Assembly: GCA_009768935.1 (NCBI GenBank)
Contig: WESA01000028.1
Location: 1-38,107 of the forward strand
Direction: 5' to 3'
DNA from: Rectinema subterraneum
Lineage (GTDB): Bacteria > Spirochaetota > Spirochaetia > Treponematales > Rectinemataceae
Length of the DNA: 38,107 nucleotides
Part shown: positions 15,771-24,195 of the stretch, piece after piece
How the letters are laid out: each line of letters starts with the position of its first letter
How positions within the stretch are numbered: the first letter of the stretch is position 1
Notes under the pieces: model-generated
What the model was told of the DNA's origin: nothing
Database searches by the model: none
What the model saw: only the letters and a program-made list of their open reading frames with translations
Made by a program: the position numbers and the translations under genes

Positions 15771-17363
15771 TTAAACGTATTCTTCGCAAGGGACAACAGG
15801 TCCGGGATTCCAACTCCAGCGGTCGATGCTTTCCGGGAGAGTACCATCGGAAACCAGCTCGACAACAGCATCGATATCCGGATACATGATTCTGTCTTTA
15901 TCGGTAAAGCGGACCACTGTACGCAGCATGCGATAGATTGAGCGGGTTGCAGGCGACAAGGACTCATCGATCGAAGAGAGCCCCAGCTGGATCGCTCGTA
16001 AATCGAGCGCCTGGCATGCGGCCAGGATTTCCATGGCGACGACTCTTTGGGAATGGTCGATGATCTGCCTGGCTTTGCGCGCGGCAATGGTGCCCATGGA
16101 GACATGATCTTCCTGGTTCGCGCTTGAGGGGATGGAATCCACGCTCGCAGGATGCGCGAGCACTTTGTTTTCCGACACGAGGCTTGCAGCGCTGTACTGC
16201 ACGATCATAAAACCGGAATTGAGCCCGCCATTGATGGTCAGAAATGCAGGCAAGCCTTCGGATAGAGCAGGATTGACCATGCGTTCCAGCCGCCGTTCGG
16301 AGAGATTCGCAAGTTCGGCTGCGGCTATGCCGAGATAATCGAGAACAAGCGCGAGCGGCTCTCCATGAAAATTGCCGCCTGATAGAATATCGCCGCCTTC
16401 GTGGAGCACATGGGGGAAAATGAGCGGATTGTCGGTCACTGCATTCAATTCCGCAGAAATGATATCCCACACATGCTGGATTGCCGCCACGCATGCGCCA
16501 TGGACCTGTGGCGTACAGCGAAGCGCGTATGCATCTTGCACACGGGTGCCGGATGGTTTTGTTGTGAGGAGCGAATCCTCAAGAAGCCAGCGCAAGTCTT
16601 GCGCTGCGTCGATCTGGCCTTTTTGCCTGCGCAGCTCATGAATCCTGGGGTCGAGCGCTTCGGTTATGCCGCGCAGTGCCTGAAATGTGAGTGCCGAGGC
16701 AATTGTCGCGCTTCGGTAGAGCATAAGGGCGTCGTACACCGCAAGCGCGCCAATCGCTGTCATTGCTTGCGTTCCGTTGATGAGCGCAAGCCCTTCCTTT
16801 GCTTCCAGCACGAGGGGGGCAATATGTGCTTCCGCGAGCGCAAGCGCTCCCGGCATGCGATTTCCTTTGTAGAACGCTTCCCCCATGCCGATAAGCACAA
16901 GGGCGATATGTGCGAGCGGCGCAAGGTCGCCCGAAGCTCCCAGCGAACCTTTTTCCGGCACAACTGGCACGATGTCCGCATTGACGAGATCAAGAATGCG
17001 CTGGACAAGGAGTGGACGCACCCCGCTATTCCCCACCGCGAGCGCATTGGCCCGCAAAACCATCATTGCCCGCACAATTTCCGGCGCAAAAGGCTCACCC
17101 TGGCCACATGCATGGCTCATAATGAGGTTTTTCTGAAGAAGCGCATTATCTTCATCGGAAATGGTCACATTGCAGAACTTTCCGAACCCCGTCGTAATTC
17201 CATATTTTACAAGCTTTTTTTTGACCGCGAGTTCGACTACTTCCCTGGAAGCGCGCATTCGCTCTTCGGCATCGGGGTCGAGCCGCACCGGTATCTTGTG
17301 CCGCGCGACAACGACAAGCTCCGGGATGGAAAGTGAGCAGCCATCGATGATCACATCATTCAT
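15771..17363 (-). CDS. hutH: Histidine ammonia-lyase
   Basis: This 530-residue enzyme deaminates histidine to urocanate. The Ala-Ser-Gly triad that cyclises into the MIO electrophile is in GSLGASGDLAPLAH at about residues 142-144. Other family stretches are YGITTGFGKF, QKNLIMSHACGQGEP, NGTQAMTAIGALA and NFHGEPLALVLDYLGIA. The start MNDVIIDGCSL at 17363 fits the family N-terminus. It has no visible ribosome-binding site, and an extended -10 element ends seven bases upstream, so the mRNA may be leaderless. It heads a minus-strand group with the PEPCK-like gene and hutI. Confidence 0.92.
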   Translation of the reverse strand: MNDVIIDGCSLSIPELVVVARHKIPVRLDPDAEERMRASREVVELAVKKKLVKYGITTGFGKFCNVTISDEDNALLQKNLIMSHACGQGEPFAPEIVRAMMVLRANALAVGNSGVRPLLVQRILDLVNADIVPVVPEKGSLGASGDLAPLAHIALVLIGMGEAFYKGNRMPGALALAEAHIAPLVLEAKEGLALINGTQAMTAIGALAVYDALMLYRSATIASALTFQALRGITEALDPRIHELRRQKGQIDAAQDLRWLLEDSLLTTKPSGTRVQDAYALRCTPQVHGACVAAIQHVWDIISAELNAVTDNPLIFPHVLHEGGDILSGGNFHGEPLALVLDYLGIAAAELANLSERRLERMVNPALSEGLPAFLTINGGLNSGFMIVQYSAASLVSENKVLAHPASVDSIPSSANQEDHVSMGTIAARKARQIIDHSQRVVAMEILAACQALDLRAIQLGLSSIDESLSPATRSIYRMLRTVVRFTDKDRIMYPDIDAVVELVSDGTLPESIDRWSWNPGPVVPCEEYV

Positions 17364-17370
17364 GTTTTTC

Positions 17371-17379
17371 AGTATACCA
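17371..17379 (-). promoter_or_regulatory. Extended -10 promoter element of hutH
   Basis: On the minus strand TGGTATACT (17379-17371) is an extended -10 (TGnTATACT), seven bases before the hutH ATG. A recognisable -35 is absent, as is common with extended -10 promoters. The expected start site falls on or next to the A of the start codon. Confidence 0.5.
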
Positions 17380-17429
17380 TAAAGAAGGGTTATGGACAGG
17401 CGCCGATTCTCCCGGTAGCATTGCATTCC

Positions 17430-18314
17430 ATGAAAAGAAGGGAATCGGCAGCTTCTCTTTTTGGAGTCATCGTTGCAGTTATCTGGGGCATGACCTTTCT
17501 TTCAATCAAAGTGGCGCTGCGAGAATTAGGGCCGATGAGCCTTTCGCTCTTTCGTTTTGTAATTGCATCGGTACTGCTCGCGGGGATTATGGCAGCTTCG
17601 CGCACCAGTTTTGCGATCGCATGGCGCGATGTGCCCCTGCTCGCGCTCAGTAGCTTCGTGGGCGTGACACTCTATTTTTTCTTCGAAAACAACGGCATCC
17701 TTAGGCTTACCGCTTCGGAATCCTCGCTCATAATCGGGGTTATTCCTGTTGTGACCCTGATTGGTGAAATTCTGTTTTTGCGCACAAGGCCAGGTCGGCT
17801 TATTGCCCTGGGGATAGTGCTTTCGTTTGTAGGGGTGGCTCTGATTGTTCTGCGCTCCGAGAGCGCTTCGGCTTCGCCACTCGGGTATCTGTATATGGTG
17901 GGGGCAGCGCTTTCCTGGGTGGTGTATGGATTTGCTACAAAGCCTCTTTCGGGGCGTTACCCGATGCTCGCGATTACGTTCTGGCAGATGGTGATCGGGG
18001 CGATTGGCTGCATTCCGTTTGCTGTCGCCGAGCGGCAAGTGTGGGCCGGGTTGTCCGCAACGGCGCTTTTCAATGCGGCGTATCTCGGTATTTTCGGCTC
18101 CGCGATTGGGTATTGGCTCTATGTGATTGTCCTCGAGCATCTCGGACCGGGAAGATCGAGCGTATTCATCAATCTGATTCCTGTTGTTTCTGTGGCTGCG
18201 TCATTTGTGATTCTGGGAGAGCGATTGAGTGCGCTCCAGATTGCAGGGGGGATTATCGCAATCAGCGGGGTGTATATGGCAACCGTTTCTTCACAGGCCA
18301 AGCGGCATCAGTAA
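17430..18314 (+). CDS. EamA-family (DMT) permease
   Basis: This 294-residue membrane protein has about ten transmembrane segments in two EamA repeats (first: WGMTFLSIKVALRELGPMSLSLFRFVIAS; second: YLYMVGAALSWVVYGFATKPLSGRYPMLAITFWQM). The family exports amino acids, nucleosides or other metabolites; the substrate cannot be read from the sequence. The start MKRRESAASL at 17430 has no strong ribosome-binding site; a TTG nine bases earlier is an alternative. It is divergent from hutH with only 66 bases between start codons, so it could be controlled together with histidine catabolism. Confidence 0.85.
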   Translation: MKRRESAASLFGVIVAVIWGMTFLSIKVALRELGPMSLSLFRFVIASVLLAGIMAASRTSFAIAWRDVPLLALSSFVGVTLYFFFENNGILRLTASESSLIIGVIPVVTLIGEILFLRTRPGRLIALGIVLSFVGVALIVLRSESASASPLGYLYMVGAALSWVVYGFATKPLSGRYPMLAITFWQMVIGAIGCIPFAVAERQVWAGLSATALFNAAYLGIFGSAIGYWLYVIVLEHLGPGRSSVFINLIPVVSVAASFVILGERLSALQIAGGIIAISGVYMATVSSQAKRHQ

Positions 18315-18340
18315 CCTGCTTCAAAACCGCAAAATTTCGC

Positions 18341-18369
18341 TTGTGTTATCCGAAAAACAGCATTATTCT
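18341..18369 (+). promoter_or_regulatory. Predicted promoter of the purine permease gene
   Basis: TTGTGT (18341-18346), a 17-base spacer and TATTCT (18364-18369) lie 37 bases before the GTG start. The leader is short and contains no visible riboswitch fold. Confidence 0.4.
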
Positions 18370-18406
18370 TTTCTCGATTTTCAAACCATCTACAAGGAGG
18401 TTTTTC

Positions 18407-19696
18407 GTGGAGAAGTTCTTCAAGCTGCAAGAACGTGGTACAAGTGTGCGTACGGAAGTTGTCGCAGGTATCACGACATTCATGACGATGGCCTACATTC
18501 TGGCTGTCAACCCGGGTATTCTTTCAGCCACCGGCATGCCGGCTGGCGGCGTTTTCACCGCCACTGCGCTCTCTTCTGCGATTGCTATATTTTTCATGGC
18601 ATTTCTAGCAAATCTCCCAATCGCGCTTGCGCCGGGTATGGGCTTGAATGCCTTCTTCGCATTCAGCGTCGTGCTGGGCATGGGCTATTCATGGCAGCTC
18701 GCGCTCACCGCAGTTTTCCTGGAAGGCATTTTGTTCGTCCTGTTGTCCTTCTTCAATGTGCGTGAAGCGATTGTCACTGCAATCCCCACAAATGTGAAGC
18801 GCGCGGTATCAGTGGGCATCGGCCTGTTCATCGCGTTCATTGGGCTTCAGAATGCTGGCATTATCGTCAAGAATGATGCGACACTTGTATCCTTGGGCAA
18901 GGTCACACAGAACACGGGACTCCTCGCGATCATCGGGCTCTTCATCATGGGATTCTTGCTTGCGAAAAAAGTGAAAGGCGCCCTGCTTATCGGGATTCTT
19001 GTTACGACCGTTATTGGTATTCCGTTCGGTATCACCAAGATTCCGGAAAGCTGGTCGCCGCTCGCCAGACCGGCTGCGCCGCTTCTGTTCCAGTTCCAGT
19101 TCGATAAAGTATTTACCCTTGATTTCTTTGTTGTGTTCTTTACTTTTCTTTTTGTCGACATTTTTGACACAATCGGAACCTTGGTTGGCGTGACGACACA
19201 GGCCGGGCTCATCAACAAGAAGGGCGAAATTCCGCAGGTAAAAGGCGCGCTCCTTGCCGACGCGATCGGTACTGTGGCGGGCGCGTGCCTCGGAACCTCA
19301 ACCGTCACTTCGTATGTCGAAAGCGCTTCGGGCGTCGCGGAAGGTGGCCGGACAGGGCTTACCGCGCTCACAACCGGCGTGCTTTTCTTGCTCGCGCTTT
19401 TCTTTGCTCCTGTGTTCCTGCTCATCCCGAGCGCTGCAACGGCTCCGGCACTCATCATCGTAGGCCTCTTCATGATGTCGCCGATCAAGGAAATTGATCT
19501 CTCAGACTATACCGAGGCAATTCCGGCCTTCCTCACTATCATCATGATGCCGCTCGCCTACTCGATCGCCGACGGACTTATGTTTGGCATCATCTCGTAT
19601 GTCGTGCTCAAGGCGCTGGCAGGCAAATTCAAAGATATCACAGTCGTGACATGGATTGTCGCCATTCTCTTTGTACTGAAATTGATAATAGGCTGA
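18407..19696 (+). CDS. NCS2/AzgA-family purine permease
   Basis: This 429-residue polytopic inner-membrane protein belongs to the AzgA-like branch of the NCS2 transporters, which take up adenine, guanine or hypoxanthine with protons. Diagnostic stretches are RTEVVAGITTFMTMAYILAVNPGILS, LPIALAPGMGLNAFFAFSVV, FDTIGTLVGVTTQAGL, and LGTSTVTSYVESASGVAEGGRTGLTAL. The start is a GTG with a full AAGGAGG six bases upstream. Longer in-frame starts would run through the end of the EamA gene and are rejected. A hairpin follows the stop after 41 bases. Confidence 0.92.
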   Translation: MEKFFKLQERGTSVRTEVVAGITTFMTMAYILAVNPGILSATGMPAGGVFTATALSSAIAIFFMAFLANLPIALAPGMGLNAFFAFSVVLGMGYSWQLALTAVFLEGILFVLLSFFNVREAIVTAIPTNVKRAVSVGIGLFIAFIGLQNAGIIVKNDATLVSLGKVTQNTGLLAIIGLFIMGFLLAKKVKGALLIGILVTTVIGIPFGITKIPESWSPLARPAAPLLFQFQFDKVFTLDFFVVFFTFLFVDIFDTIGTLVGVTTQAGLINKKGEIPQVKGALLADAIGTVAGACLGTSTVTSYVESASGVAEGGRTGLTALTTGVLFLLALFFAPVFLLIPSAATAPALIIVGLFMMSPIKEIDLSDYTEAIPAFLTIIMMPLAYSIADGLMFGIISYVVLKALAGKFKDITVVTWIVAILFVLKLIIG

Positions 19697-19737
19697 TATC
19701 CTGGTAGCGCACTCTAAGCCTTTCTGACATTTTGAAT

Positions 19738-19784
19738 GAAAGTGGCTGCCTGCAAGATTCGTGATGCGTCAGGCAGCTGCTTTC
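19738..19784. terminator. Hairpin after the purine permease gene
   Basis: GAAAGTGGCTGCCTG (19738-19752) pairs with CAGGCAGCTGCTTTC (19770-19784) except for two central bases, with a 17-base loop. It lies between convergent genes. The T-run after the stem is poor, so termination efficiency is uncertain. Confidence 0.5.
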
Positions 19785-19817
19785 GTCATAAAAGATGCGC
19801 CAGAAAAAGGTGCTCTT

Positions 19818-19851
19818 AAAAAAGATACGCCTGCTGAGCAATTTCAAGCAG
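19818..19851 (-). terminator. Probable intrinsic terminator of the kinase gene
   Basis: Read on the minus strand, CTGCT (19851-19847) pairs with AGCAG (19835-19831) and is followed a few bases later by six T's (19823-19818). It lies 15 bases after the kinase stop. The stem is short. Confidence 0.45.
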
Positions 19852-19865
19852 CCGGCACTGAATAT

Positions 19866-20810
19866 TCAGAAGCGCGGTTTTTCGATGTTCTGGCGCGCGA
19901 GCAGGCATGCGCCGCTTGCCGCATCTGCCTGCGGTGAATAGATGCGATGACGGGGCAGCGAGGCAATGATCCGCGCTTCAGTGTCGTGCCAGAGCCGCTC
20001 GTTATTGCTGAAGAAACCTCCAGCAAATGCAATGCGCCCTCCCGCTAGCACTTCCCCAAGGCGCGTTGCAATGGAAATGGCGAGCAAGGCCAGTTCCTCC
20101 GCCGCTTCCTTGAAAATCTGCTCTGCCACTTCGTCGCCGCGCTCCCGCTCTTCTGCAACAATGCGCGCAAATGCGGCAATTCTTGCCTTATCGAAAGGCT
20201 CATAGACCGCAGGAATGAGCGCAAAGGGGTCGCGCTCCTCGAAAAATGCAAGCGCGCTTCCAAGTAGGTCAGTCTGGGGCCCCCGCCGGTCATGGAACCG
20301 GATGGCTGCATTGAGCGCTCGTAGTCCCACCCAGTATGCCGACCCCTCATCGCCGAGAATGTGCCCCCAACCTCCAGATCGAATAATTCGGCCCGCACCG
20401 TTGGCTCCGACCGCAATCGAGCCTGTTCCCGCGATGAGAAGAATGCCTCGAAGTTCACCGAAAGCCCCCGCAAGCGCAGGAATCGAATCGTTTTTTACTT
20501 CGAGTGCTGTATCGGGGCCCAGCCTGGCTGCGTTCCGGATCAGCCCAAGCATTGTGCCAGTATCTTCAGCCCGGTCAATGCCGGCCACTCCTGCAAAACC
20601 CGACAGACAGCTATCCGGCACAAGGCCAGTCTGCTCGTACATCTCGGAAAAGAGTTGAACAAGCGTGCGCTGGGAACCATCCCAACCCGCCGATCTCGGA
20701 TTGAGACTTGGCCCTTCGGATTGAAAAAGCAGACTGCCTTCAAGGTTCTCGATTCTGAGGCGCGTCGATGTCCCGCCTCCATCGATGCCGAATATCCATT
20801 GCTCGTTCAT
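19866..20810 (-). CDS. murK: BadF/BadG-type amino-sugar kinase, probable MurNAc/GlcNAc kinase
   Basis: This 314-residue ASKHA-fold kinase belongs to the BadF/BadG/BcrA/BcrD family that includes GlcNAc kinases and the clostridial MurK. The phosphate-1 loop is GIDGGGTSTRLRI (Asp10 to Thr16), phosphate-2 is LLIAGTGSIAVGANG, and GGWGHILGDEGSAYWVG is the family signature. The start at 20810 matches MNEQWIFGIDGGG and has AGGAAG upstream; the frame extends far upstream without coding character. It lies downstream of an AmiE-like hydrolase and next to namZ, murQ and an ABC importer lacking PTS parts. MurNAc 6-phosphorylation is therefore the likely role, inferred from context. GlcNAc could also be a substrate. 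Confidence 0.78.
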   Translation of the reverse strand: MNEQWIFGIDGGGTSTRLRIENLEGSLLFQSEGPSLNPRSAGWDGSQRTLVQLFSEMYEQTGLVPDSCLSGFAGVAGIDRAEDTGTMLGLIRNAARLGPDTALEVKNDSIPALAGAFGELRGILLIAGTGSIAVGANGAGRIIRSGGWGHILGDEGSAYWVGLRALNAAIRFHDRRGPQTDLLGSALAFFEERDPFALIPAVYEPFDKARIAAFARIVAEERERGDEVAEQIFKEAAEELALLAISIATRLGEVLAGGRIAFAGGFFSNNERLWHDTEARIIASLPRHRIYSPQADAASGACLLARQNIEKPRF

Positions 20811-20922
20811 GTAAGCTTCCTGTATATGTAGCGAACATTTAGTGCCGTGCTGAGGCTTATTGCCGGCCAGTCCGCATTCTAATCTACTATTCCCCGAATT
20901 TCCATGCTCCGGTAACCGGAAT

Positions 20923-22170
20923 TCAGCAAAAAGCCCGCCAGACGCCCGAATGGAATTCCTTGCGGAAGGCGACAATGAGGCCTGCCGTCGCTTCTCTGCC
21001 GTAATAGACTCGGTTTGTAAGAAGCACTGCCACCAATTTGCGGCCTGGCTCGAAAAAGATGCTGGTGCCGGTAAAGCCGGTATGGCCAAAGGATTGCGCC
21101 GGCCACAAAGGGCCATCGGCAGTGTCCTGGCCATGAAGCTTGAAAGCGATCGAGCGCCGCTCTTCAAGGCCTATGGTGCGTTCCTGGAGCATCGTGCGCA
21201 TTGTTTCGGGCCGCAAAAGCTGTTTCCCCCGGCTTATGCCTTCCTGCAGGAACAGATTGCCGAGCACAAGGGCATCCTCAAGCGAAAGAAAAAGCCCCGC
21301 ATTGCCGGAGTGCCCGCCCAGGCAGTATGCGCTTTCATCGTGAACCTGGCCATCCATTCGTTTTTTGCGCCATGGACAGAATTCGGTTTGCGCTGCGCCC
21401 TTGAATGCTGAAGGCTCTCCCGAATCCAGAATCCTGGGTGCAAAAGCAGCGCACGACAGCGCAAGCGGCCGCGCGATTTCCTGCTCAAAAAGCGTTCCGA
21501 GTAACATGCCGGAAATGCGCTCCAGGACAGCACCGACAAGTATATATCCTGTGCAGGAATACTCGACATGGCGCCCAGCTGCAAACTCTGGCCTGATTGA
21601 AAAAAGTTGCGCCAGCGCCTCTTGCCGATCGAGCCGGGCAGAATCCGGAAAAAATCTCTCGAGTGCCGGGATTGCGGGCATGCCTCCAGTATGGGTGAGG
21701 AGTGCAATAAGAGGGATGTGCGCCGCCTGGGAGTGAATTTCCGGCAAGTACTTGCCGAGAGGCGCATCGAGGTCCAGCGCTCCCGATTCCACCGCCTTCA
21801 TCACCAGAAGCGCTGTGGCCAAGGGTTTGGTAAGGGATGCTGCATCGAAGAGGGTTTGCGTTGTAATGGGCGCGGGCGGAGAAACCGCGGGCTCCAAAAC
21901 CGGAGGCTCAGAAATGGAGAACTCAGAAACCGAGGTCGCCCTGGTGCGAGCCAACTGCGCCTCATCGCTTTCCAGCGCGGTCTTCCCTGCGCATCGAGAC
22001 CAGACAATCTTCCCATCGATCGATACTGCGCCGGCCGCCCCCGTGCACAGCTTGTTTGCAATTGCTGAGTCAAGAAGGGCGTCAAGCGGAACGCCTGGTC
22101 CCGCAGCCAGCACTCTATCGGGCGTACTCGCCTTTTCAACGGATAAATCAGTGCTGCTATTGTGTGCCAT
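20923..22170 (-). CDS. Serine beta-lactamase-like hydrolase, probable muropeptide amidase (AmiE-like)
   Basis: This 415-residue protein has the class C beta-lactamase / penicillin-binding fold. The SxxK motif is SLTK (Ser112, Lys115), the second motif is YSC (Tyr204, where YxN is more usual), and the third is HTG (His363). In B. subtilis the related AmiE (YbbE), encoded beside NamZ and MurQ, removes the peptide from MurNAc; the same role is inferred here. No signal peptide is present, so it should act in the cytoplasm. Start MAHNSSTD was chosen because an extended -10 lies eight bases before it. It is divergent from namZ with start codons 23 bases apart. Confidence 0.75.
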   Translation of the reverse strand: MAHNSSTDLSVEKASTPDRVLAAGPGVPLDALLDSAIANKLCTGAAGAVSIDGKIVWSRCAGKTALESDEAQLARTRATSVSEFSISEPPVLEPAVSPPAPITTQTLFDAASLTKPLATALLVMKAVESGALDLDAPLGKYLPEIHSQAAHIPLIALLTHTGGMPAIPALERFFPDSARLDRQEALAQLFSIRPEFAAGRHVEYSCTGYILVGAVLERISGMLLGTLFEQEIARPLALSCAAFAPRILDSGEPSAFKGAAQTEFCPWRKKRMDGQVHDESAYCLGGHSGNAGLFLSLEDALVLGNLFLQEGISRGKQLLRPETMRTMLQERTIGLEERRSIAFKLHGQDTADGPLWPAQSFGHTGFTGTSIFFEPGRKLVAVLLTNRVYYGREATAGLIVAFRKEFHSGVWRAFC

Positions 22171-22178
22171 ATACCCTG

Positions 22179-22197
22179 ATGATAGCATAGATTATGC
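22179..22197. promoter_or_regulatory. Overlapping divergent extended -10 elements and dyad between amiE-like gene and namZ
   Basis: On the plus strand TGATAGCAT (22180-22188) is an extended -10 five bases before the namZ ATG. On the minus strand TGCTATCAT (22187-22179) is an extended -10 eight bases before the amiE-like ATG. The two almost fully overlap. GCATA (22185-22189) and TATGC (22193-22197) form an inverted repeat across the namZ start, a candidate operator. Both mRNAs would have little or no leader. Confidence 0.45.
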
Positions 22198-23372
22198 ATA
22201 TATCGAATCTGCCGGCGACCCCTGTGCGATGTGGTCTCGATCATTTTATTGCGGATTCCAGCCGCCGCAACAAGCGATATGGGCTTGCGACAAACCCATC
22301 AGCAATAACCTCCACGGGAATCCCTGCATGGAAAGCATTCATGCAAAACAGCCTTGGCCCTGTATGCCTTTTCGGGCCAGAACATGGCTTTCGCGGGGCT
22401 GCCCAGGATGCAGTCCATGTCAAGGATGAACTATTCAAAGGAATTCCTGCTTACTCACTGTATGGAAATCGGTTCAAGCCTGAACCATGGATGCTCGAAG
22501 GCCTCGACGCCGTCGTGTTCGACATGCAAGATGTCGGCTGCCGCTACTATACATTTCTATATACGCTGGCTTACATGATGGAGGCATGCGAAACTGTTGG
22601 TGTCCCGCTCATCGTGCTCGATAGGCCAAATCCCATCGGAGGGCGCAAAGTGGAAGGCTCGCCCATCCCGAAAGAGGCGGATAGTTTTGTGGGAGGGTAT
22701 GGGCTGCCACCGCGGTATGGCCTGACAATAGGGGAATTTGCGCGCTATCTGCGCGGCGAGTATTATCCAGATTGTGCTCTCGAAATTGTGCCGCTCTCCG
22801 GATGGGATGCGCGCCAGCCTTGGGCAGAAACAGATCTTCCATGGCCGCTTCCTTCGCCGAACCTGCCTTCGCTCTCATGTGCCGAACTCTATCCGGGAAC
22901 CTGCCTTGTGGAAGGTACATGGTTGTCGGAAGGCCGAGGAACTTCTCGCCCCTTCGAGATTATCGGTGCGCCCTTTGTCGATGGCGAAGCGCTTCGCGAA
23001 GCGCTCTCCGCGCTTGGTTTGCCGGGCCTCGTGTTCATGTCGCTGTTTTTCACTCCTACAGCATCCAAGTATAAGGGAGCGCTCTGCGAAGGGGTTCTTG
23101 TTTCAGTTGTTGACCGGGAAGCGGTGCGCTCTCTCGATACCGGCATTGCAGTCGTGCACACGATTCACCGCATGTATCCACACGATTTTCGCTGGCGGGA
23201 AGATTGGGAGAATCCAGAGCTTTCGTTCTTCGATAGACTTGCCGGGAATACGACACTGCGCTGCATGATTGATAGCGGCGCACCTCTTGAAGAATGTCTC
23301 GCTTTTGCACACGAAGGAGAAGAGCGCTTTTTGAAGCTGCGGCAGAATTACTTGATCTATGGCGCTATTTAA
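22194..23372 (+). CDS. namZ: Exo-beta-N-acetylmuramidase NamZ (DUF1343)
   Basis: This 392-residue protein belongs to the DUF1343 / YbbC family (GH171), whose B. subtilis member NamZ removes MurNAc from the non-reducing ends of glycan fragments. Motifs are FGPEHGFRGAAQD (about residue 62), VVFDMQDVGCRYYTFLYTL, DRPNPIGGRKVEGS, and NLPSLSCAELYPGTCLVEGTWLSEGRGTSRPFE. B. subtilis NamZ is secreted; this one has no signal peptide. It has no visible ribosome-binding site. Its stop overlaps the convergent permease gene by eight bases. Neighbouring kinase, amidase-like, importer, murQ and murR genes support a role in muropeptide rescue. Confidence 0.88.
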   Translation: MHISNLPATPVRCGLDHFIADSSRRNKRYGLATNPSAITSTGIPAWKAFMQNSLGPVCLFGPEHGFRGAAQDAVHVKDELFKGIPAYSLYGNRFKPEPWMLEGLDAVVFDMQDVGCRYYTFLYTLAYMMEACETVGVPLIVLDRPNPIGGRKVEGSPIPKEADSFVGGYGLPPRYGLTIGEFARYLRGEYYPDCALEIVPLSGWDARQPWAETDLPWPLPSPNLPSLSCAELYPGTCLVEGTWLSEGRGTSRPFEIIGAPFVDGEALREALSALGLPGLVFMSLFFTPTASKYKGALCEGVLVSVVDREAVRSLDTGIAVVHTIHRMYPHDFRWREDWENPELSFFDRLAGNTTLRCMIDSGAPLEECLAFAHEGEERFLKLRQNYLIYGAI

Positions 23373-23377
23373 GCGCC
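23361..23377. repeat. Palindrome at the overlapping stops of namZ and the permease gene
   Basis: GGCGCT (23361-23366) and AGCGCC (23372-23377) flank ATTTA. The core fits GCGCTATNNAAGCGC, as does the palindrome at 26482-26496 upstream of the binding protein gene. Both stop codons (TAA plus strand, TAG minus strand) lie inside it. It may be a terminator stem or a regulator site. Confidence 0.5.
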
Positions 23378-24195
23378 CCTTCCGTCATTCCCGCGATAAA
23401 CTGCTTTGACAGTATCAAAAAGATAATCAGTATCGGCAGTACCGAAATATTCAGCGCTGCGAACAGCACATCCCATTCAATAGTATACTCGCCGAAAAAA
23501 GCCTGAAGCCCCAGCGGAATCGTCTTTTTTACCCTCGAACTCAACAAAATCAAAGGGAAGAAAAAGTCATTCCACACATCGATAAAATTGAACATGGCCA
23601 CCGTGACCAGCGCCGGCTTCAGCAGAGGCAGATCAATCTGCCAATAGATGCGAAACGGGCCAGCGCCATCGATTTTTGCCGAATCTTCAATGTCGCGTGG
23701 CAGTTTCTTGAAAAAATTCACCAGCAGGAATACCGAAAATGCGATACCTCCAGCCGCATAGACAATAACCAGCCCCGAAAGCTTGTCGAGCAAGTGCAGC
23801 GAGCGCATGATGAGGAATATCGGAATAATTGCCAGGCGCGTCGGCAACGCAAGGCCGGCAAGCAGGAACAAGTATATGCCACGCTTGAACTTGAAATCGA
23901 ATCGCGCGATGACATAGGCCGCCATCGACGAAACAAGCAGAATCGCAGCAATCGAGGCCGCGGTCACCAGAATGCTGTTTTTGAAATATGTCGCAAAATC
24001 GGCCCGCTGCCACGCCGAAACATAATTGCTCCATCGCCACACAGCCGGCAGGTTGAAAGGCTTCAGGAAAATTTCGCGCGTCGACTTGAAGCTCGAAAGA
24101 ATCATGATACCTATAGGGTAAAGATTTACAAATGCAAGGAGCGCAAGGAATATCCATGCAATAGCTTTCTGTAGTCCATTCAGTTTGAACATCAT
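23365..24195 (-). CDS. Sugar ABC transporter permease (MalG/CarB type)
   Basis: This 276-residue inner-membrane permease of the carbohydrate CUT1 family has six predicted transmembrane segments. The cytoplasmic EAA loop is EDSAKIDGAGPFRIYWQIDLPLLKPAL, typical of MalG-like subunits, and the N-terminal region includes LSSFKSTREIFLKPFNLP. The start at 24195 overlaps the upstream permease stop (ATGA) and has AAAGGGG just before it. No ATPase gene is in this operon; CUT1 importers often share a separately encoded MsmK/UgpC-type ATPase. Substrate is inferred from the locus to be a MurNAc- or GlcNAc-containing saccharide. Confidence 0.87.
   Translation of the reverse strand: MMFKLNGLQKAIAWIFLALLAFVNLYPIGIMILSSFKSTREIFLKPFNLPAVWRWSNYVSAWQRADFATYFKNSILVTAASIAAILLVSSMAAYVIARFDFKFKRGIYLFLLAGLALPTRLAIIPIFLIMRSLHLLDKLSGLVIVYAAGGIAFSVFLLVNFFKKLPRDIEDSAKIDGAGPFRIYWQIDLPLLKPALVTVAMFNFIDVWNDFFFPLILLSSRVKKTIPLGLQAFFGEYTIEWDVLFAALNISVLPILIIFLILSKQFIAGMTEGALK

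Noticed and set aside
16401..17336. Plus-strand open frame of 311 codons opposite hutH
   Set aside because: It mirrors hutH codons and is rich in Cys, His and Arg, without domain signs.
18041..18406. N-terminal extension of the purine permease frame
   Set aside because: The extension overlaps the end of the EamA gene. The GTG at 18407 has a perfect AAGGAGG and begins at the conserved N-terminus.
18315..18406. Possible purine riboswitch upstream of the purine permease gene
   Set aside because: The leader after the predicted promoter is under 40 bases and shows no purine-aptamer stems or conserved loop sequences.
20908..20920. Short TCCGG-TAA-CCGGA hairpin after the amiE-like stop as a terminator
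   Set aside because: The stem is only five base pairs with a three-base loop and no T-run, so it cannot be supported as a terminator.
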